Origin: Chondrus crispus
Taxonomy: Eukaryota; Rhodophyta; Florideophyceae; Gigartinales; Gigartinaceae
Reading direction: 5' to 3'
NCBI RefSeq assembly: GCF_000350225.1
Contig: NW_005179080.1
Span: 62,001-126,000, forward strand
Length of the DNA stretch: 64,000 bases
Below the pieces are notes generated by a model. The model saw nothing but the letters and a program-made list of their open reading frames with translations. It was not told the origin of the DNA and searched no databases. Both the position numbers and the translations under genes were made by a program. Position 1 is the first letter of the stretch; each line of letters begins with the position of its first letter. Shown piece after piece: positions 44,396-56,040 of the stretch.

Positions 44396-47026
44396 TCAGC
44401 GATTAGCGTTGCGATCTATCCTCATTCGCAAACCCTTCTCCATGATAGAGCAAACGCGTTTCTTACGTGGGCGCCCGGGCTTCGTCGGTACGCTGATAGG
44501 AAGGCAACGTGAATCATCGCGAAGATTCCGCAACGCGTTGGAGTAAAGGATCTCATCCCTCGTCGGAGCGTTGAATAGGAGGCCATTCGGGTATTGTGTC
44601 TTCCATACCGCAGTCGTAAGCTCGATCGGCACAAGCTTTTGTTCATCGATATTTTCGTCAACTGCAACAGTGTACATGTACCGACAGGGAAAACGGTCCA
44701 CTGCCGGTGGTCCGCATCTGCATGACCCAAAGAGAGACGAGACGACGCCCGCGTCATCGTGAGATATAGAAAGCGACACGTGATGTCGTCGTTGAGGTGA
44801 AGTCTTCACAATGTAAGTCTTGATATTGTCATCAGATTGCGACTCACAGCAAGTTTCGAAACCGTTTCTCCCGACTTCTTTCAAAGCGTTGAGCCTGTCT
44901 CGAATTTTCGGCGGAGGGTGGGTGCGGCCTGCAGCGCTCCTTGACGACCACTTCGAGTATCGCAAAGCCTCAAAAGACGCAATCCAGATGACGGAATTAA
45001 ACACGTCCAGGGCGCGAGCATCTTCGATATGAAAATTTCGCGACTCTACCGCCTGTGATGAGGATATTCCATGTGTGACCCCGCCAGCAGTAGCGCAAGT
45101 CGCTAGGAATTGCATGGAATCGTCGCAGCTGTCCGTGATCGCTAGTTGCGCCGCTTCGGTGAGTCCTCTGAATTCAGCTGAGTTCTTGATGCCTTTCAAG
45201 GATTCAACCGTATGAGCATATACCATTTTGTCGTAAATCGTCAGTGCCTTTTGCCAAATCGCGCCAAATTTTTCTTCTGATGAATTACACATAGGATTTG
45301 ATTGGGCGGATGCTCAATGAACACGTTCGAAACGGCACCCGCAATGACCTTGTCCCGGTCTGATGCAACAGTCGCTGAGACGGAGAAAGTAGGAAGATAT
45401 CTCTTGATAAAATCGAGGACACGTGTCCAAGAGTGTATACTTTCATTGGCACAGATCCAAGCGTAAGCGACAGGCACAATGTTGAAATTGGACGAAAATC
45501 CCCACACGAGGTAAAGGGTATAGCAATGAAGAAAAACCTGCCCAACACATGCATTAACAATGTATAGACCAAGAATGTGATCATTTGTCGCGAGAGTATT
45601 AGCAAACATCACAAAAATTGAGTCCACGTAACGCTTTCCGGCAACAGACACAGAGTCGAGAAGATCTCTATGTTTGGTCTTCCATCTATCTCCGGCCCCA
45701 TCATTTCATCTCACGAGCGTTAGAATATCTTCTGCGTTGCGCTGGCGCATGCGTTTCTGGAGGACCTCTCTGCGAGCTCGAGCATGATCATCCCTGGCCA
45801 CTCCCAGCAACATCTCTCTCATAACTGCCCCTGTAATGGCAGTAAATTCCATCCGATGCTCGTCTCTTTCTAATTTATCCTTAAGGGCGAGAAGATATTT
45901 CCAGTTGTCATCTGGAGAGCCGTAAACATTGACAGAGGCTTGTCGACGAATTTGGGCTATCTGATTTCTGTCAAAGGAATCCGGATACCTCAAGTTTTCT
46001 TTGAAATGCTTGATCAATTCGGCTCCCGATGCATTCGGCGTCTTTGCCACAACAAACTCAACATGAAGAGCCAAGTCCTCCATTTTATAGGCGCCTATAT
46101 ATAGGCGCCTATATACAGAGGTGAGGAACCAGAACGAGGCACACGCAGGGCTGCGCTGTCCTGCGTGTGCCTCGTTCTGGTTCCTCACCTCTGTCGCCTG
46201 AAATAAAACATTTCCTTATTACCCATGCTTCATCTTTTCGAATACATCTCGCCTGTATATCAATGCTATCTGAACGCATATTCTCGCTAGGATGTGGAAC
46301 TGCATGAACCCCAAAGTTATTGTTGAGAGGAAAATGCACTGCTGTTCCCCAAAACTGAGTAACCTCGCGTATTGCGTGCATTAACTCTGTCTTGGTGCTA
46401 TTGCGAATACTGCAAGACACACGTGCCTCGTGGCTTCCATATGGTGAAAATACCACGGCCTCTAACTTGCGCAGAGGCATGCCGCCATCCATTGCGTCCT
46501 CTTGTTCAGCTTGTACAGCTGCCTTCTCGGCGCGGTACTTGCGCACTGCCAGCCTGTTTTTGGCACGCCTGTAAGCCTGCAAGGCAGTCTTGCGTTCTGT
46601 GTCGGACATTGAGGACGTGTCCGGAACGGGGATATCGTCAGAGATCTTTCGGGATCCGCAGCCAATTCTGCTGGAGTTCGAGGCATTATTCACTATTTGC
46701 TCACCTCCACAGTATCCACCTCCACTGTCATCCTCTCCCTTATCCTCATCCGAGAGGATAACGGCGAGTTCATCGTCTGCGTGCCGGGTGCTGGATGCAG
46801 ACCCAGAGCCCGTGGAGGAGTTTCCATCACCGACTGACCTGTCCACGGCCTGCCGAGTCCTCCTGATCCGCTCAGAAGCTGTCATGCGGGCGCGAGAAGC
46901 GGCGAACGCGCCTTCTATCATGATGCGGTAGAAGCTAGTCGAGCCGTTTCTCGTCGATGTTCTGTCGCGAATTTGTCCCTGCAAAATGGCGCGCAAATGG
47001 GAATCCCGCCAAAATAATAGCTCCAT
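44396..47026 (-). pseudogene. Mutator-like (MULE) transposase, broken
   Basis: Read leftwards. 47,026-46,109 starts at an ATG, is Ser/Asp-rich and then has a bZIP-like basic stretch RRAKNRLAVRKYRAEK (Asn-x7-Arg). It ends in a globular segment (TQFWGTAVHFPLNNNFGVHA). A double hairpin (46,086-46,194) breaks the frame. 46,188-45,706 contains MEDLALHVEFVVAKTPNASG. 45,651-45,241 is the MULE catalytic core: VPVAYAWICANESIHSWTRV, then TVASDRDKVIAGAV and ILCVIHQKKNL (Cys-x2-His). 45,292-44,396 gives SSSQAVESRNFHIEDARALD and a SWIM-type zinc site, CRCGPP...FPCRYMY, with Tyr where His is usual. At least three frame breaks make it a relic. No convincing TIRs were found. Confidence 0.85.
46086..46194. 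repeat. Double hairpin 2
   Basis: Hairpin a: 46,086-46,113, 14-bp arms with no loop (TATAGGCGCCTATA twice). Hairpin b: 46,115-46,194, 35-bp perfect arms, 10-nt loop. It lies within the MULE gene. Confidence 0.97.
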
Positions 47027-47867
47027 ATAATCGCTCCAATACGGCTAGCAATGCACTCTAGTATGTCACCGACATTGTGATTCGGGAATGGTGGTGAGAG
47101 AACAAAGAAGACGACCAGGTGGGAAATTACGGAGGCCTCTTACACCAAAGTTGATACTGATAAGCAACTATTTCGTTGCTGTTGAATTAATTTTTAATAC
47201 TTTCTCCAAGTTTGATTGGGGGTGGAGTATTAGAACGAATTTGAATAGTGACAATAATATTTACACCGCTTCGGAATAAGCAGCGTATTCTGTCATCGGG
47301 GTTGACATTTGAGGTCAGCTAACCATCACATTGGCAATGGATTGCTGTTCTATCGCCCACAGTGAAAAAGATCCCAAACATTTCTATAGGATAGAAATAC
47401 TACAGATTATGACAAGTATCTTGATTTGAATATGTATTATGTCAACTATATAGGACATTTTCCTAAAGTAAATCGAACTTTTAAAAAGAAAACTTGGACA
47501 GTATTGCGTTAACGGGCCTTGTTTTCTGAAATAGAATGTCGCAGAAGGCTGGGATAACAGCATTGAATAGGCGGAAAGATCAAGAAAAACCGGCAGATCG
47601 AGTAGTTAGTAGCGTCTTTAAAGTAGCGCTTTTGGTTTCGAGGTTATTTTACATGCGGTTTTACAGTGGTTTGATAAAGCTTCTTTTCTAAACGTCTCAC
47701 AAAAATGTTTCCTGGTTCCATGCCAGAAGGAATGTACGGTGGCGGAGGTATGCTTTTCTTTCAAATTACAGTAGGCACCCCTCAATAGTTCACTCCCGTG
47801 CCAGGACCCAAAAATGCGAATTATTGACAGAACGAACATTTAAGATCGCATTGCTGGCATAGGTACT
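47027..47867. other. Unassigned AT-rich sequence
   Basis: No supported gene or repeat; probably the original surroundings of the HTH ORF whose 3' end is at 47,868. Confidence 0.5.
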
Positions 47868-47893
47868 TTACCCAAAATGCTCGGAAATGAGCG
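47868..47893 (-). pseudogene. 3' tail of the HTH ORF
   Basis: Last seven codons plus TAA of the 121-codon ORF whose 5' part is at 56,041-56,380. Copia C3 separates the two. Confidence 0.7.
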
Positions 47894-47898
47894 TCTGC

Positions 47899-48478
47899 TG
47901 TGGCAAAAACCCCGCCTCACAGCTGTTACACTGTAAGGCTGATTAGATAGCTTGATAGGTGCTCGTCGGGAGCACCCCTTTAAAATGAAACTCGGATTGG
48001 ACACCTACTCACCGATGTCCGAAGGTACCCCCGATGGGCGTGGGGGACAGCCTATCCGAGGTGAACACTGGATCGGCTAGTTCGTTCTGAAGAAATGCTT
48101 CTCGTTGATATTTTGTTGATGTTCGGTTGATAATGGGTGAGGCTAATCCTCTATGCCCATACGAACCCAGCCTTTTATAGAGTTCTAAAATCTAAGCTGG
48201 TGCAGGAAACCGTGGCTCAGTAGCTCGGGTGAAAATCTATACAGCTCAGCAAAATACACAACTACAAATAAAACTACGAGTTAGGCAGTGGTTACACTAA
48301 ATGTAACCATTACAGCAAGGATACTGTGCGCTGTATGCGTTGGCGAATTAAAGTTGTAACCCGCGTGCGGGCTGACGGCAAAGTACAGCGCAGTACAACG
48401 CCGTTGTTTACACGTCCTCGACAGTTCCCGATAATTCTAGATTACACGGGAAAGGCCTTACACTTCATAGTTCTTACA
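47899..48478 (-). repeat. C3 3' LTR (left end)
   Basis: 580-bp direct repeat with 55,461-56,040. Confidence 0.97.
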
Positions 48479-48481
48479 CTG

Positions 48482-51400
48482 CCATCCCTTAAAAACCAAA
48501 CACGTAGTCCTCAAACTCATTCAATACGACGGAAGATCCATTACTGAACTGGGTTTTTGTCGAAACCAGTTTTGACGTCTTTCTCCAAGGCCTTACATCT
48601 ACTGACCTTTGTTATTCCATCAGCAATATTGTGCTCTGACAATACCAATCCCACTTTCGATATCTCGTGCTTGTTTTAAGCTTCCCGATATGCCGCTATA
48701 TCGATCATCAAGCGCTTCTCTGTTGTGTGGGAGGCCTTTTTATCACGTCAAACACTTGCTTGGAGTCTGTAAGCATTGTAATAGGAATCTGACGCTTGTA
48801 GAGTTTCTCCAATGTGTGGCGAATAGCAAACACATCATCTAACCCTTCAGGGAACGCGTAGATCTCCCCTGCCATGATAGACCTTACGTTACGACTCGTT
48901 TCCATTTACGACTCGCGAAGTCCAAGACGTGACACTTATCCGAGGCATCGCATAGCAAGACGACATATCCAAGCTGCGACGAATGGTCGTCGTTGATCGC
49001 GAAAGAGGTATCCGTGTATGCTCTGAGGTGAAGAGTTTCGAGATCAAGTGGACCATAGGATAGAAACAGGTCCAGCGATGACCTTCCAAGGTGTATAACA
49101 CAGTTCATCTCTTCAAAATGCCGCTTGGAGAACGTTTCTTCAGTGACTTGGGCTGATCGATTGATCGCGCAGCAGACATCGGGTCTGCTGTGAGCTAGCC
49201 AGGCGAAAAATGCGCGAACTGATCTGAATCTTTCGAAGCTGACGTCTGTCGGAATCTTGCAAACCTTAGAGATATGGTCTGGCTGCCTTACGGAGAACAC
49301 TCGAGCTTTGCGTCCGTCAGTATGCATCCATGAAGTCCGAATTTGAGTTCCCAAGAACTCGACATTGTCCATTCCCTGGGTCTAGAGTCAAACTTCAACA
49401 GCATGTCCTCAGTCAGCTCTTGAAAACGCTCATCTCCGCCAAGTAAGCAGTCATCTATATATTCACCCGAGAAATCCTTCGATGCAATTAGTACCGTTCT
49501 TCATATAGAGCGACGGATCAGTCTCGAGCGGAACCATCTGCAAATCGAACTTGACGTGAGTATCTAAAGTGACACTCCAGTAGTCTTCTGCGTCAGTGAT
49601 ACCATATAGAGCTCTCAAAAGCCGAAGCAGTTCTTGGTCAGTGACCCCAAAGAACTTTTGATCCTGCTTCTTCGGCTTGAGATAAATCTATCTTGTCAAC
49701 TCCTTATCGCTCTGGAGATATTACTGAGTGACGTCATGAGAGAAGATGCGAAACTTTCGAACTGCAAAAGTCGAAACTAGGATCTTGACTGAGCTCTGGC
49801 GTAATGATGTGACATTATGGACAATAAAGGGCTTTTCTCTGTCCCTGTGTCCTTGAGCAACGTAGCGAGCTTTCGCCTTTTCCATGTCAGTTCCTTTGTT
49901 TTTCAAAGTGCAGGCAAACATCCCGCTGTGAAGTTTTGCATCTTTCGCAACGTCCCACTGCTTTACCTTCATGAATTTCATGAAGGTAAAGAAGTGGGAC
50001 GGTCTGACGTCGAGAGGCACTTTCAAAGTGCCTCTCGACGTCAGACCGTCCACTTCCTTTTGTTTCGCAGAAAGGAATAGCTCGCTATCTTCTCTTCTAT
50101 CACCTATCTTCAAGATTTCAGTCAGATAAGTTGGCAGAGCTTCGTTGCACGGCACGGAAATATCACCGTGATGCTTGAGATACTTGAAGTTACCATGAAT
50201 CCCCGTAAAGAACGTATTCGCGGCAACCACGGCTGGATCATTAATAGAAGCACCACCGATGTTTGCACCATAGTCGGGCACATTCGGAGCGTGCAGGATC
50301 CAGGGATCTGAGTTGAATCTGGTGGCGACGGTTGCTCAGAATTAACGGAAGGTACCCTGTGCGGCTTGACCTTGTCAACAGAAAAGTGCGGTGACGACCG
50401 TTAATATCGAGGACCACTTGTTTCCGTCACAACTCAACACCCGGAAAGGTTCACACCATTCATCGGGACGTTCACGATATACAAGTACACCACATCCTGC
50501 TTCAATTTCCGAATTTGCTGCTCCAGAAACAATACTTTTCCGTGCCGTGGACAGACGAGCTCTCACAACATGCTGAACCATTTCTGACCTTGCGGTCTTC
50601 ATCGCGTTCATGCGTTCGCATTGTTCAGGCAAGTCTTTTGTCGCCAGTGGCATCCCCGGAAGTACGCCGAAAACGAAGAGCATAGGGGATTAGCAGAGTC
50701 CATTTGGCCCAGCAATTTCGTTCATGGACTTCACGGAAAGAGAGAGAGAGCGTAGTCATGAGCTAGGTTAGGATGCTCAGCACAGATCTTGCGATACATC
50801 TGGAGAAGGAAGGAGTGATACCTTTTTCCAGCACCTAGTGCATTATGGCTCTCGACTCCGGATTCATCTTGGCGTATTCCGGCCTTCAAAAGCAAACTCT
50901 TCCACCGCTCAGACGTGAACTGAAGACCTTGATCATTATGGACAATTTCAGAAAAACTGACATAAGGAATGACTCATGTAGACATTCCAGACATCATCTG
51001 CTGTTTTGCCTTCGCTGAGGAATGCGGCAGCACTAAAGAGGGTGTCTTTATCGATGATATGCAAAGTGGATTTTCCATCAAGTTTCATCAAGTCCATGTA
51101 CACAGTTCTTTTGAATATCACGTCCTCATTTGGTAGAGCAACCCTGAAACGACTAGGTGCTTTAGCAAGCCTCTGACATATAGCACAAGTCTGAGAGATG
51201 TCTTTCAAAGCGCGGTGAGTCTGCGGTGTTGCTTCGGCGTCCTCAGAACTCTTCATTAGGTCGAAAACTCTGTCGGGATTGGCATGGAAAATGACGATGG
51301 ATTTTAGTCAACTCCGAAGACGTGTAAAGAACTGATGACTTCCAGTTTAGGTACAAATGCCCAAGTTTCCGATCAAGGGGGAGTTTCCAACCATAACTTT

Positions 51401-51755
51401 TGCCGAAGAGCAATTCATCAGCAACGTCGACGACAATTCTATATTCCGACATGATGTATAGCCCCAGCAGTAACGGGGCATTAATGACGATCACGTTAAC
51501 TGAGAGCTTTAGGTAGTGCAAATCACCAACGGGAATACCAGTTTCGAACAAACCCAAACTGACATGCGACTGTTTGCCAAACGTGAAATTTCGATCACCT
51601 TCCTGACCTCTAAGCACCAGATCATGACTCACGAAGCGACAATATGCCTTTAGCTGTGGCATTACGATGACACTCTTCTGAGCTCCTGTATCTATGCAAG
51701 CACCATGAAACTCTTCAGCTTGTAAACTAGAAAATGCTTCTAGTTCACATCGCAA
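48482..51755 (-). pseudogene. pol: C3 pol: protease, integrase, RT, RNase H
   Basis: Leftward order: protease HGACIDTGAQKSVIVM (about 51,690; intact DTGA), GAG-pre-integrase (LTKIHRHFPC), integrase start VYMDLMKLDGKSTLHIIDKD (51,140s), a degraded integrase C-terminus (GVLVYRERPDEW, 50,683-50,375), RT start KQKEVDGLTSRGTLKV (about 50,080) with KARYVAQGHRDREKPF, and a late RT to RNase H part VEFLGTQIRTSW ... LRAYTDTSFAI ... MLTDSKQVFDVI, ending near 48,540. RT between 49,380 and 49,720 is badly broken. The double hairpin at 49,953-50,053 adds about 16 codons in frame to RT. Confidence 0.88.
49953..50053. repeat. Double hairpin 3
   Basis: Hairpin a: 49,953-50,003, 25-bp arms with one mismatch, 1-nt loop. 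Hairpin b: 49,999-50,053, 27-bp perfect arms, 1-nt loop. They overlap by 5 bp, within C3 RT. Confidence 0.97.
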
Positions 51756-51895
51756 GCATAGATTGATTCCGTGGTGTTAGAGTCATCGGATCGTCTCTTA
51801 CTGAGAGAAAGGAGACGACTCAGTCCCTCAGAAGAAAATCCGGATGTTCAATATCGGATTCCTCAGGAGCCGTGTCGTCCTCACTTTCAGGATCG

Positions 51896-52526
51896 CGTAG
51901 TGCACTGACCCACCTTTCTCTTTTCCCGAGAGGACACCTGTCCCCGGCCAGCACGACGCCTTCCCCGGGACACAGGTGTACCCCACGCCACGTGTAACCG
52001 GGCGTCACGGCCCCTGTGTCCAGGTGTCATTCCCCACGTGTACTGGTTGTCACACCTCCACACGAGGGGTCTCTCCGGCCAACGCCGCCGTCGTTTTAAT
52101 TTAGTATCTTTTAGTTTAATTAATTATAGCTCCGACGTCGGCTAGTATATAGCCGACGTCCGACCGTAAGTAAATCCTCACGAAGCTTTGGGTGTACAAC
52201 TCGGGTTTCTAGAACGGAGTCGTAGCCTCGCGTCGGTCCCCGTCCTACGACGGTACCCTGCGAGCCATCTACGCCCCGATTCTCTCCTGCCTCTACCGCG
52301 CGCGTTGTTCCACCACGCCCGGCTCTCCGCGCGACAGCTGTCCCTACCGCTCCACCCCTCCTGGGCTCTGTTTTCCCACTTTTTCCCTTACTTTCCCTAC
52401 TGCGCTTCGCGCCCGGCCCCGTACCGGTCCCTTACGGGTGGTCTCCCGATAACCCCCTACACGCGCCCCCCGAACGCGCGCGCTCTGCTAGAGGGGGATC
52501 CCACCCTTCCCCCTCAGTGCACGACA
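51896..52526 (+). mobile_element. Solo LTR A (GC-rich family) in C3
   Basis: 631 bp, starting CGTAGTGCAC (first base T-to-C relative to copy B) and ending GTGCACGACA. TSD GATCG (51,891-51,895 and 52,527-52,531). It holds CACGTGTA boxes, an AT-rich patch and a TATA-like GTATATAGCCG. Removing it restores the C3 frame. Confidence 0.93.
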
Positions 52527-53838
52527 GATCGAACACTCTAGCATCGTTTCAGTGGCTCTGGTCAATCTCAAAGACGTGCCCCAAGTCGTACTGATCATCC
52601 GGATCATTCGTGTTTCCGGAGTCCAGCTGGGAGAAGAGTTCGTAGAGAACCATATGAGCGGAAGGCGTCTGCTGGCGCTTCTTAGCATAGTACTCTAGTC
52701 GACGTTTTGCGGCAACAGCAGCATTTATGGATTTTGGACACTCACTTATGCGATGACTAGGTTCACCGCAATTGAAACAACCCATAAGTCTAAGTGGGTC
52801 AATCCTGCCAAGTGCTTGTTTCGGTTGCTGTGCGTGATAACCCTGCGTAGGAGGTCGAGTCCTAAGACGTTGGTGTCTGTTCAGGTATCGCCCTGGACTT
52901 TGGTACATTTTGCCAGAGAAGTCGTCTTCGTTCTTCGAAGTCTTGACGGATACTGAGTCCCGAACCCTCGGTAGCTGTCCTTCCTTAGAAAGATGTAGTG
53001 CAGACTCCAACTCACCAAATAACATCTGGAAAGACAGGTTGTGTGTAGCGATACGAGAACGTGGTTCTGTAGCACAGTCATATCCGAAAACAGCTCTGCG
53101 AAGAACTTCCACCTTGTGAGTCTCGCAACGATGTGATTGCGGGACTTGCGGAGCAAGCTTTGTGATCACCTTGTACGTCTTCTCAAGAGCAGCAGAGGTT
53201 TCAAGTCCATCGGCGACAAACTTGGTCACACGGAGAGACGAGAGATAATTTTTGCACCGATCTTGGCGGACGCAAGAATTATACTCTTTTTCAATCATCT
53301 CCACTACTTGCGGGAACGTCGCTGCGTATGAATCGATCTTGTTGTAGGAGCGTTTGCATCACCAGTGAACAGGTTATGCCTGTACTGAAGCTTCTGCGTG
53401 GAAGATAGGTCGTAGTCACTAGCGGCACGAGTGTAATCCGCAACAAAGTCGTTGAAAAACTCTCCAACTGCTCCTGAGAGCTTCTGTCTCTCGTCCTTGA
53501 AACGCATTGCAATCTTACGAAAAACGCTAGCATCGACGTTTGTTGTGTGAACGACATTGGCAGACGGAGCGGCGGCTTCTGGCCCATTGGTCCGCTTTTT
53601 CTTTCCAGCTGCTACAAGCTCACGAGCAAATGTTTCGGCAAGGTCCCGGTCTTCAGCTTCTTCATAGAGGCTTGTTGTTAAGGTGAGAGGAATCCGACGG
53701 CTACTGTGCTGAGTGAGGTTGGCACCATTGGTGTGAAGCCAAGTTCGAAGAGCACGGTGAGCGTACGGTAAAGCGTTGATCTCATCACCAAGTAGTACGG
53801 CCGGAGGGAACATCTCGGCCACTGCAGTCTTAAGTTCC

Positions 53839-54472
53839 TGTCGTGCACTGAGGGGGAAGGGTGGGATCCCCCTCTGGCAGAGCGCGCGCGCGTTCGGGGG
53901 CGCGTGTAGGGGATTCGGGAGACCACCCGTAAAGGAACCGGTACGGGGCCGGGCGCTATGCGCAGTAGGGAATTGGAGGGGTAAAAGGAAATGGAGGACA
54001 CGCCCAGGAGGGGCGCAGCGGTAGGGACAGGCTGGCGCTCACGCTACAGTAGGGTAGCAGGGGGGTGCGCGCTGTAGAAGTAGGTGGGAATCGGGACGTA
54101 GATGGCTCCCAGGGTATCGTCGTAGGACGGGGACCGACGCGAGGCTACGACTCCGTTCCAGAAACCCGAGTTGTAGACCCAAATCTTCGTGAGGATTTAC
54201 TTACGGTCGGACGTCGGCTATATGCTACCCGACGTCGGAGCTATAATTAATTAAACTAAAAATACTAAATTAAAACGACGGCGGCGACGGCCGGAGAAAC
54301 TCCTCTTGGGGAGGTATGACAACCATTACACGTGGGGAATGACACCTGGACACAGGGGCCTTGACGCCCCGTTACACGTGGCGAGAGGTACACGTGTGCC
54401 AAGGAGAAGGAGTCGTGCTGGCCGGGGAGAGGTGTCCCCTGGGAAAATGAAAAGGTGGGTCAGTGCAATACA
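53839..54472 (-). mobile_element. Solo LTR B (same family as A, inverted)
   Basis: 634 bp, plus-strand start TGTCGTGCAC and end GCAATACA. TSD GTTCC (53,834-53,838 and 54,473-54,477). The sequence is that of A in reverse complement, with visible divergence. Confidence 0.95.
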
Positions 54473-54566
54473 GTTCCTCTGAAGAAAGTGGTCCAGATCT
54501 GATTTCATCGTCGAGCATGCGGACAGAGTTAATAAAGCCCGCTTGTGCTCGAGTCAAAGAAGCCAT

Positions 54567-55460
54567 GTCCACCGCGTGGCAGAACAAGGCCCGATCCGAC
54601 GGAGAAGCCTGCGACTGGGAAGCCATTTTGCTTCTATTCTGTCAAAGACGGCGAAGACCAGGTTGGACGACGAAGGTAGATCAGTGGCAGTCTGAAGTCG
54701 ATCTGCGACTTCCTTGTTCACTTGTTCGGGTCCGACCCTTGGCGCCTGCAGCCCTTGCAGGTAGCTTCTTTGGAGTCCGACTCCCGACGCCTGCAGCCCC
54801 TGCAGGTGGTTGAGGTCCGACTTCTGACGCCCGGATACCATCCTGCTCAGGATACGATTTCTGCGTTCTACCCTTCTCTGGGTTCTCAGAGAAAGGCGCT
54901 TTCTGATCCTTACGAGACGTCCTTAGAGAGGCTGTACAGTAAACTGCACGACAGCCTTTAACCTCAGACTGGTCTCTTGCAGGAACGTAGCACGACACCG
55001 TTTTAAAGCCTCACTACCACTGGCAAGGCCCCAATCCAAACAATGCCACTGAAACACAGTTCGCCACTCGCTACCGAGCCAACAGCAATCAGTAGAAAAA
55101 CAGTGAGGAAAAAGAGCGTTTGTGCTCCTAGCTCGCCACCCTTCCCGTCCACCTCAGACCCTGGCCACTCTACCAGCTCTTTCGAGCGGCACTGTTATCC
55201 GCCTCAAAGAGACCGGTGGGGGAGCGACGAGTCAAGCAAGAGATCTTGGTACACAGGCAACGCACCCTACAGGTGTAATAACTCAGTGCCAGAGCACGTT
55301 CAGATACCTGGCACTCCAGCCCACATGTATTGAACACAGACAAATTGTACCTGGCACTCTAGCCCACAGGTACTTCAACAGACAACCATTAACTGGCACT
55401 CCAGCCCACAGGTACTTAAACAGAGACCATAACTAAATTGAGTTTTGCTCGATTGCGCAA
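54567..55460 (-). other. C3 untranslated leader with tandem repeats
   Basis: Between 5' LTR and gag ATG. It contains three copies of a repeat of about 43 bp at 55,306-55,434 (CTGGCACTCCAGCCCACAGG) and an imperfect duplication at about 54,735-54,830 (CGCCTGCAGCCC...TGCAGG). No gene; no clear tRNA-type primer site recognised. Confidence 0.7.
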
Positions 55461-56040
55461 TGTGGCAAAAAACCCGTCTCACAGCTGCTACACTGTAAGG
55501 CTGATTAGATAGCTTGATAGGTGCTCGTCGGGAGCACCCCTTTAAAATGAAACTCGGATTGGACACCTACTCACCGATGTCCGAAGGCACCCCCCGATGG
55601 GCGTGGGAGACAGCCTGTCCGAAGTGAACACTAGATCGGTTAGTTCGTTCTGAGGAAATGCTTCTCGTTGATATTTTGTTGATGTTCGGTTGATAATGGG
55701 TAAGGCTAATCCTCTAAGCCCACACGAACCCAGCCTTTTATAGAGTTCTAAAATCTAAGTTGGTGCAGGAAACCGTGGCTCAGTAGCTCGGGTGAAAATC
55801 TATACAGCTCAGCAAAATACACAACTACAAATAAAACTACGTGTTAGGCAGTGGTTACACTAAATGTAACCATTACAGCAAGGATACTGTGCGCTGTATG
55901 CGTTGGCGAATTAAAGTTGTAACCCGCGTGCGGGCTGACGGCAAAGTACAGCGCAGTACAACGCCGTTGTTTACACGTCCTCGACAGTTCCCGATAATTC
56001 TAGATTACACGGGAAAGGCCTTACACTTCATAGTTTTACA
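55461..56040 (-). repeat. C3 5' LTR (right end)
   Basis: 580-bp partner of the left LTR, followed by the TSD copy TCTGC. Confidence 0.97.

Larger units (their letters stand above)
51820..54566 (-). pseudogene. gag: C3 gag (split by solo LTRs A and B)
   Basis: The ATG at 54,566 begins MASLTRAQAGFINSVRML. LTR B interrupts after SEE, and the frame resumes at 53,838 with LKTAVAEMFPPAVLLGDEIN and runs through the capsid-like part (MRFKDERQKLSGAVGEFFND). A frame change near 53,304 leads to the zinc knuckle CFNCGEPSHRISEC (about 52,781-52,740). After a TGA at 52,549 the same frame continues across LTR A into DPESEDDTAPEESDIEHPDF. Gag resembles that of C4. Apart from the solo LTRs, one shift and one stop break it. 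Confidence 0.88.
47899..56040 (-). mobile_element. C3: near-complete Ty1/copia retrotransposon
   Basis: Two 580-bp LTRs (47,899-48,478 and 55,461-56,040; TGTGGC...TTACA, roughly 18 differences by eye) enclose gag-pol on the minus strand. The TSD is TCTGC (47,894-47,898 and 56,041-56,045). Two solo LTRs of a GC-rich family are inserted in gag, in opposite orientations. Confidence 0.97.

Noticed and set aside
55306-55434. Three repeats of about 43 bp as a possible CRISPR-like array
   Set aside because: They are contiguous tandem copies without spacers, in the leader of a copia element in eukaryotic DNA.
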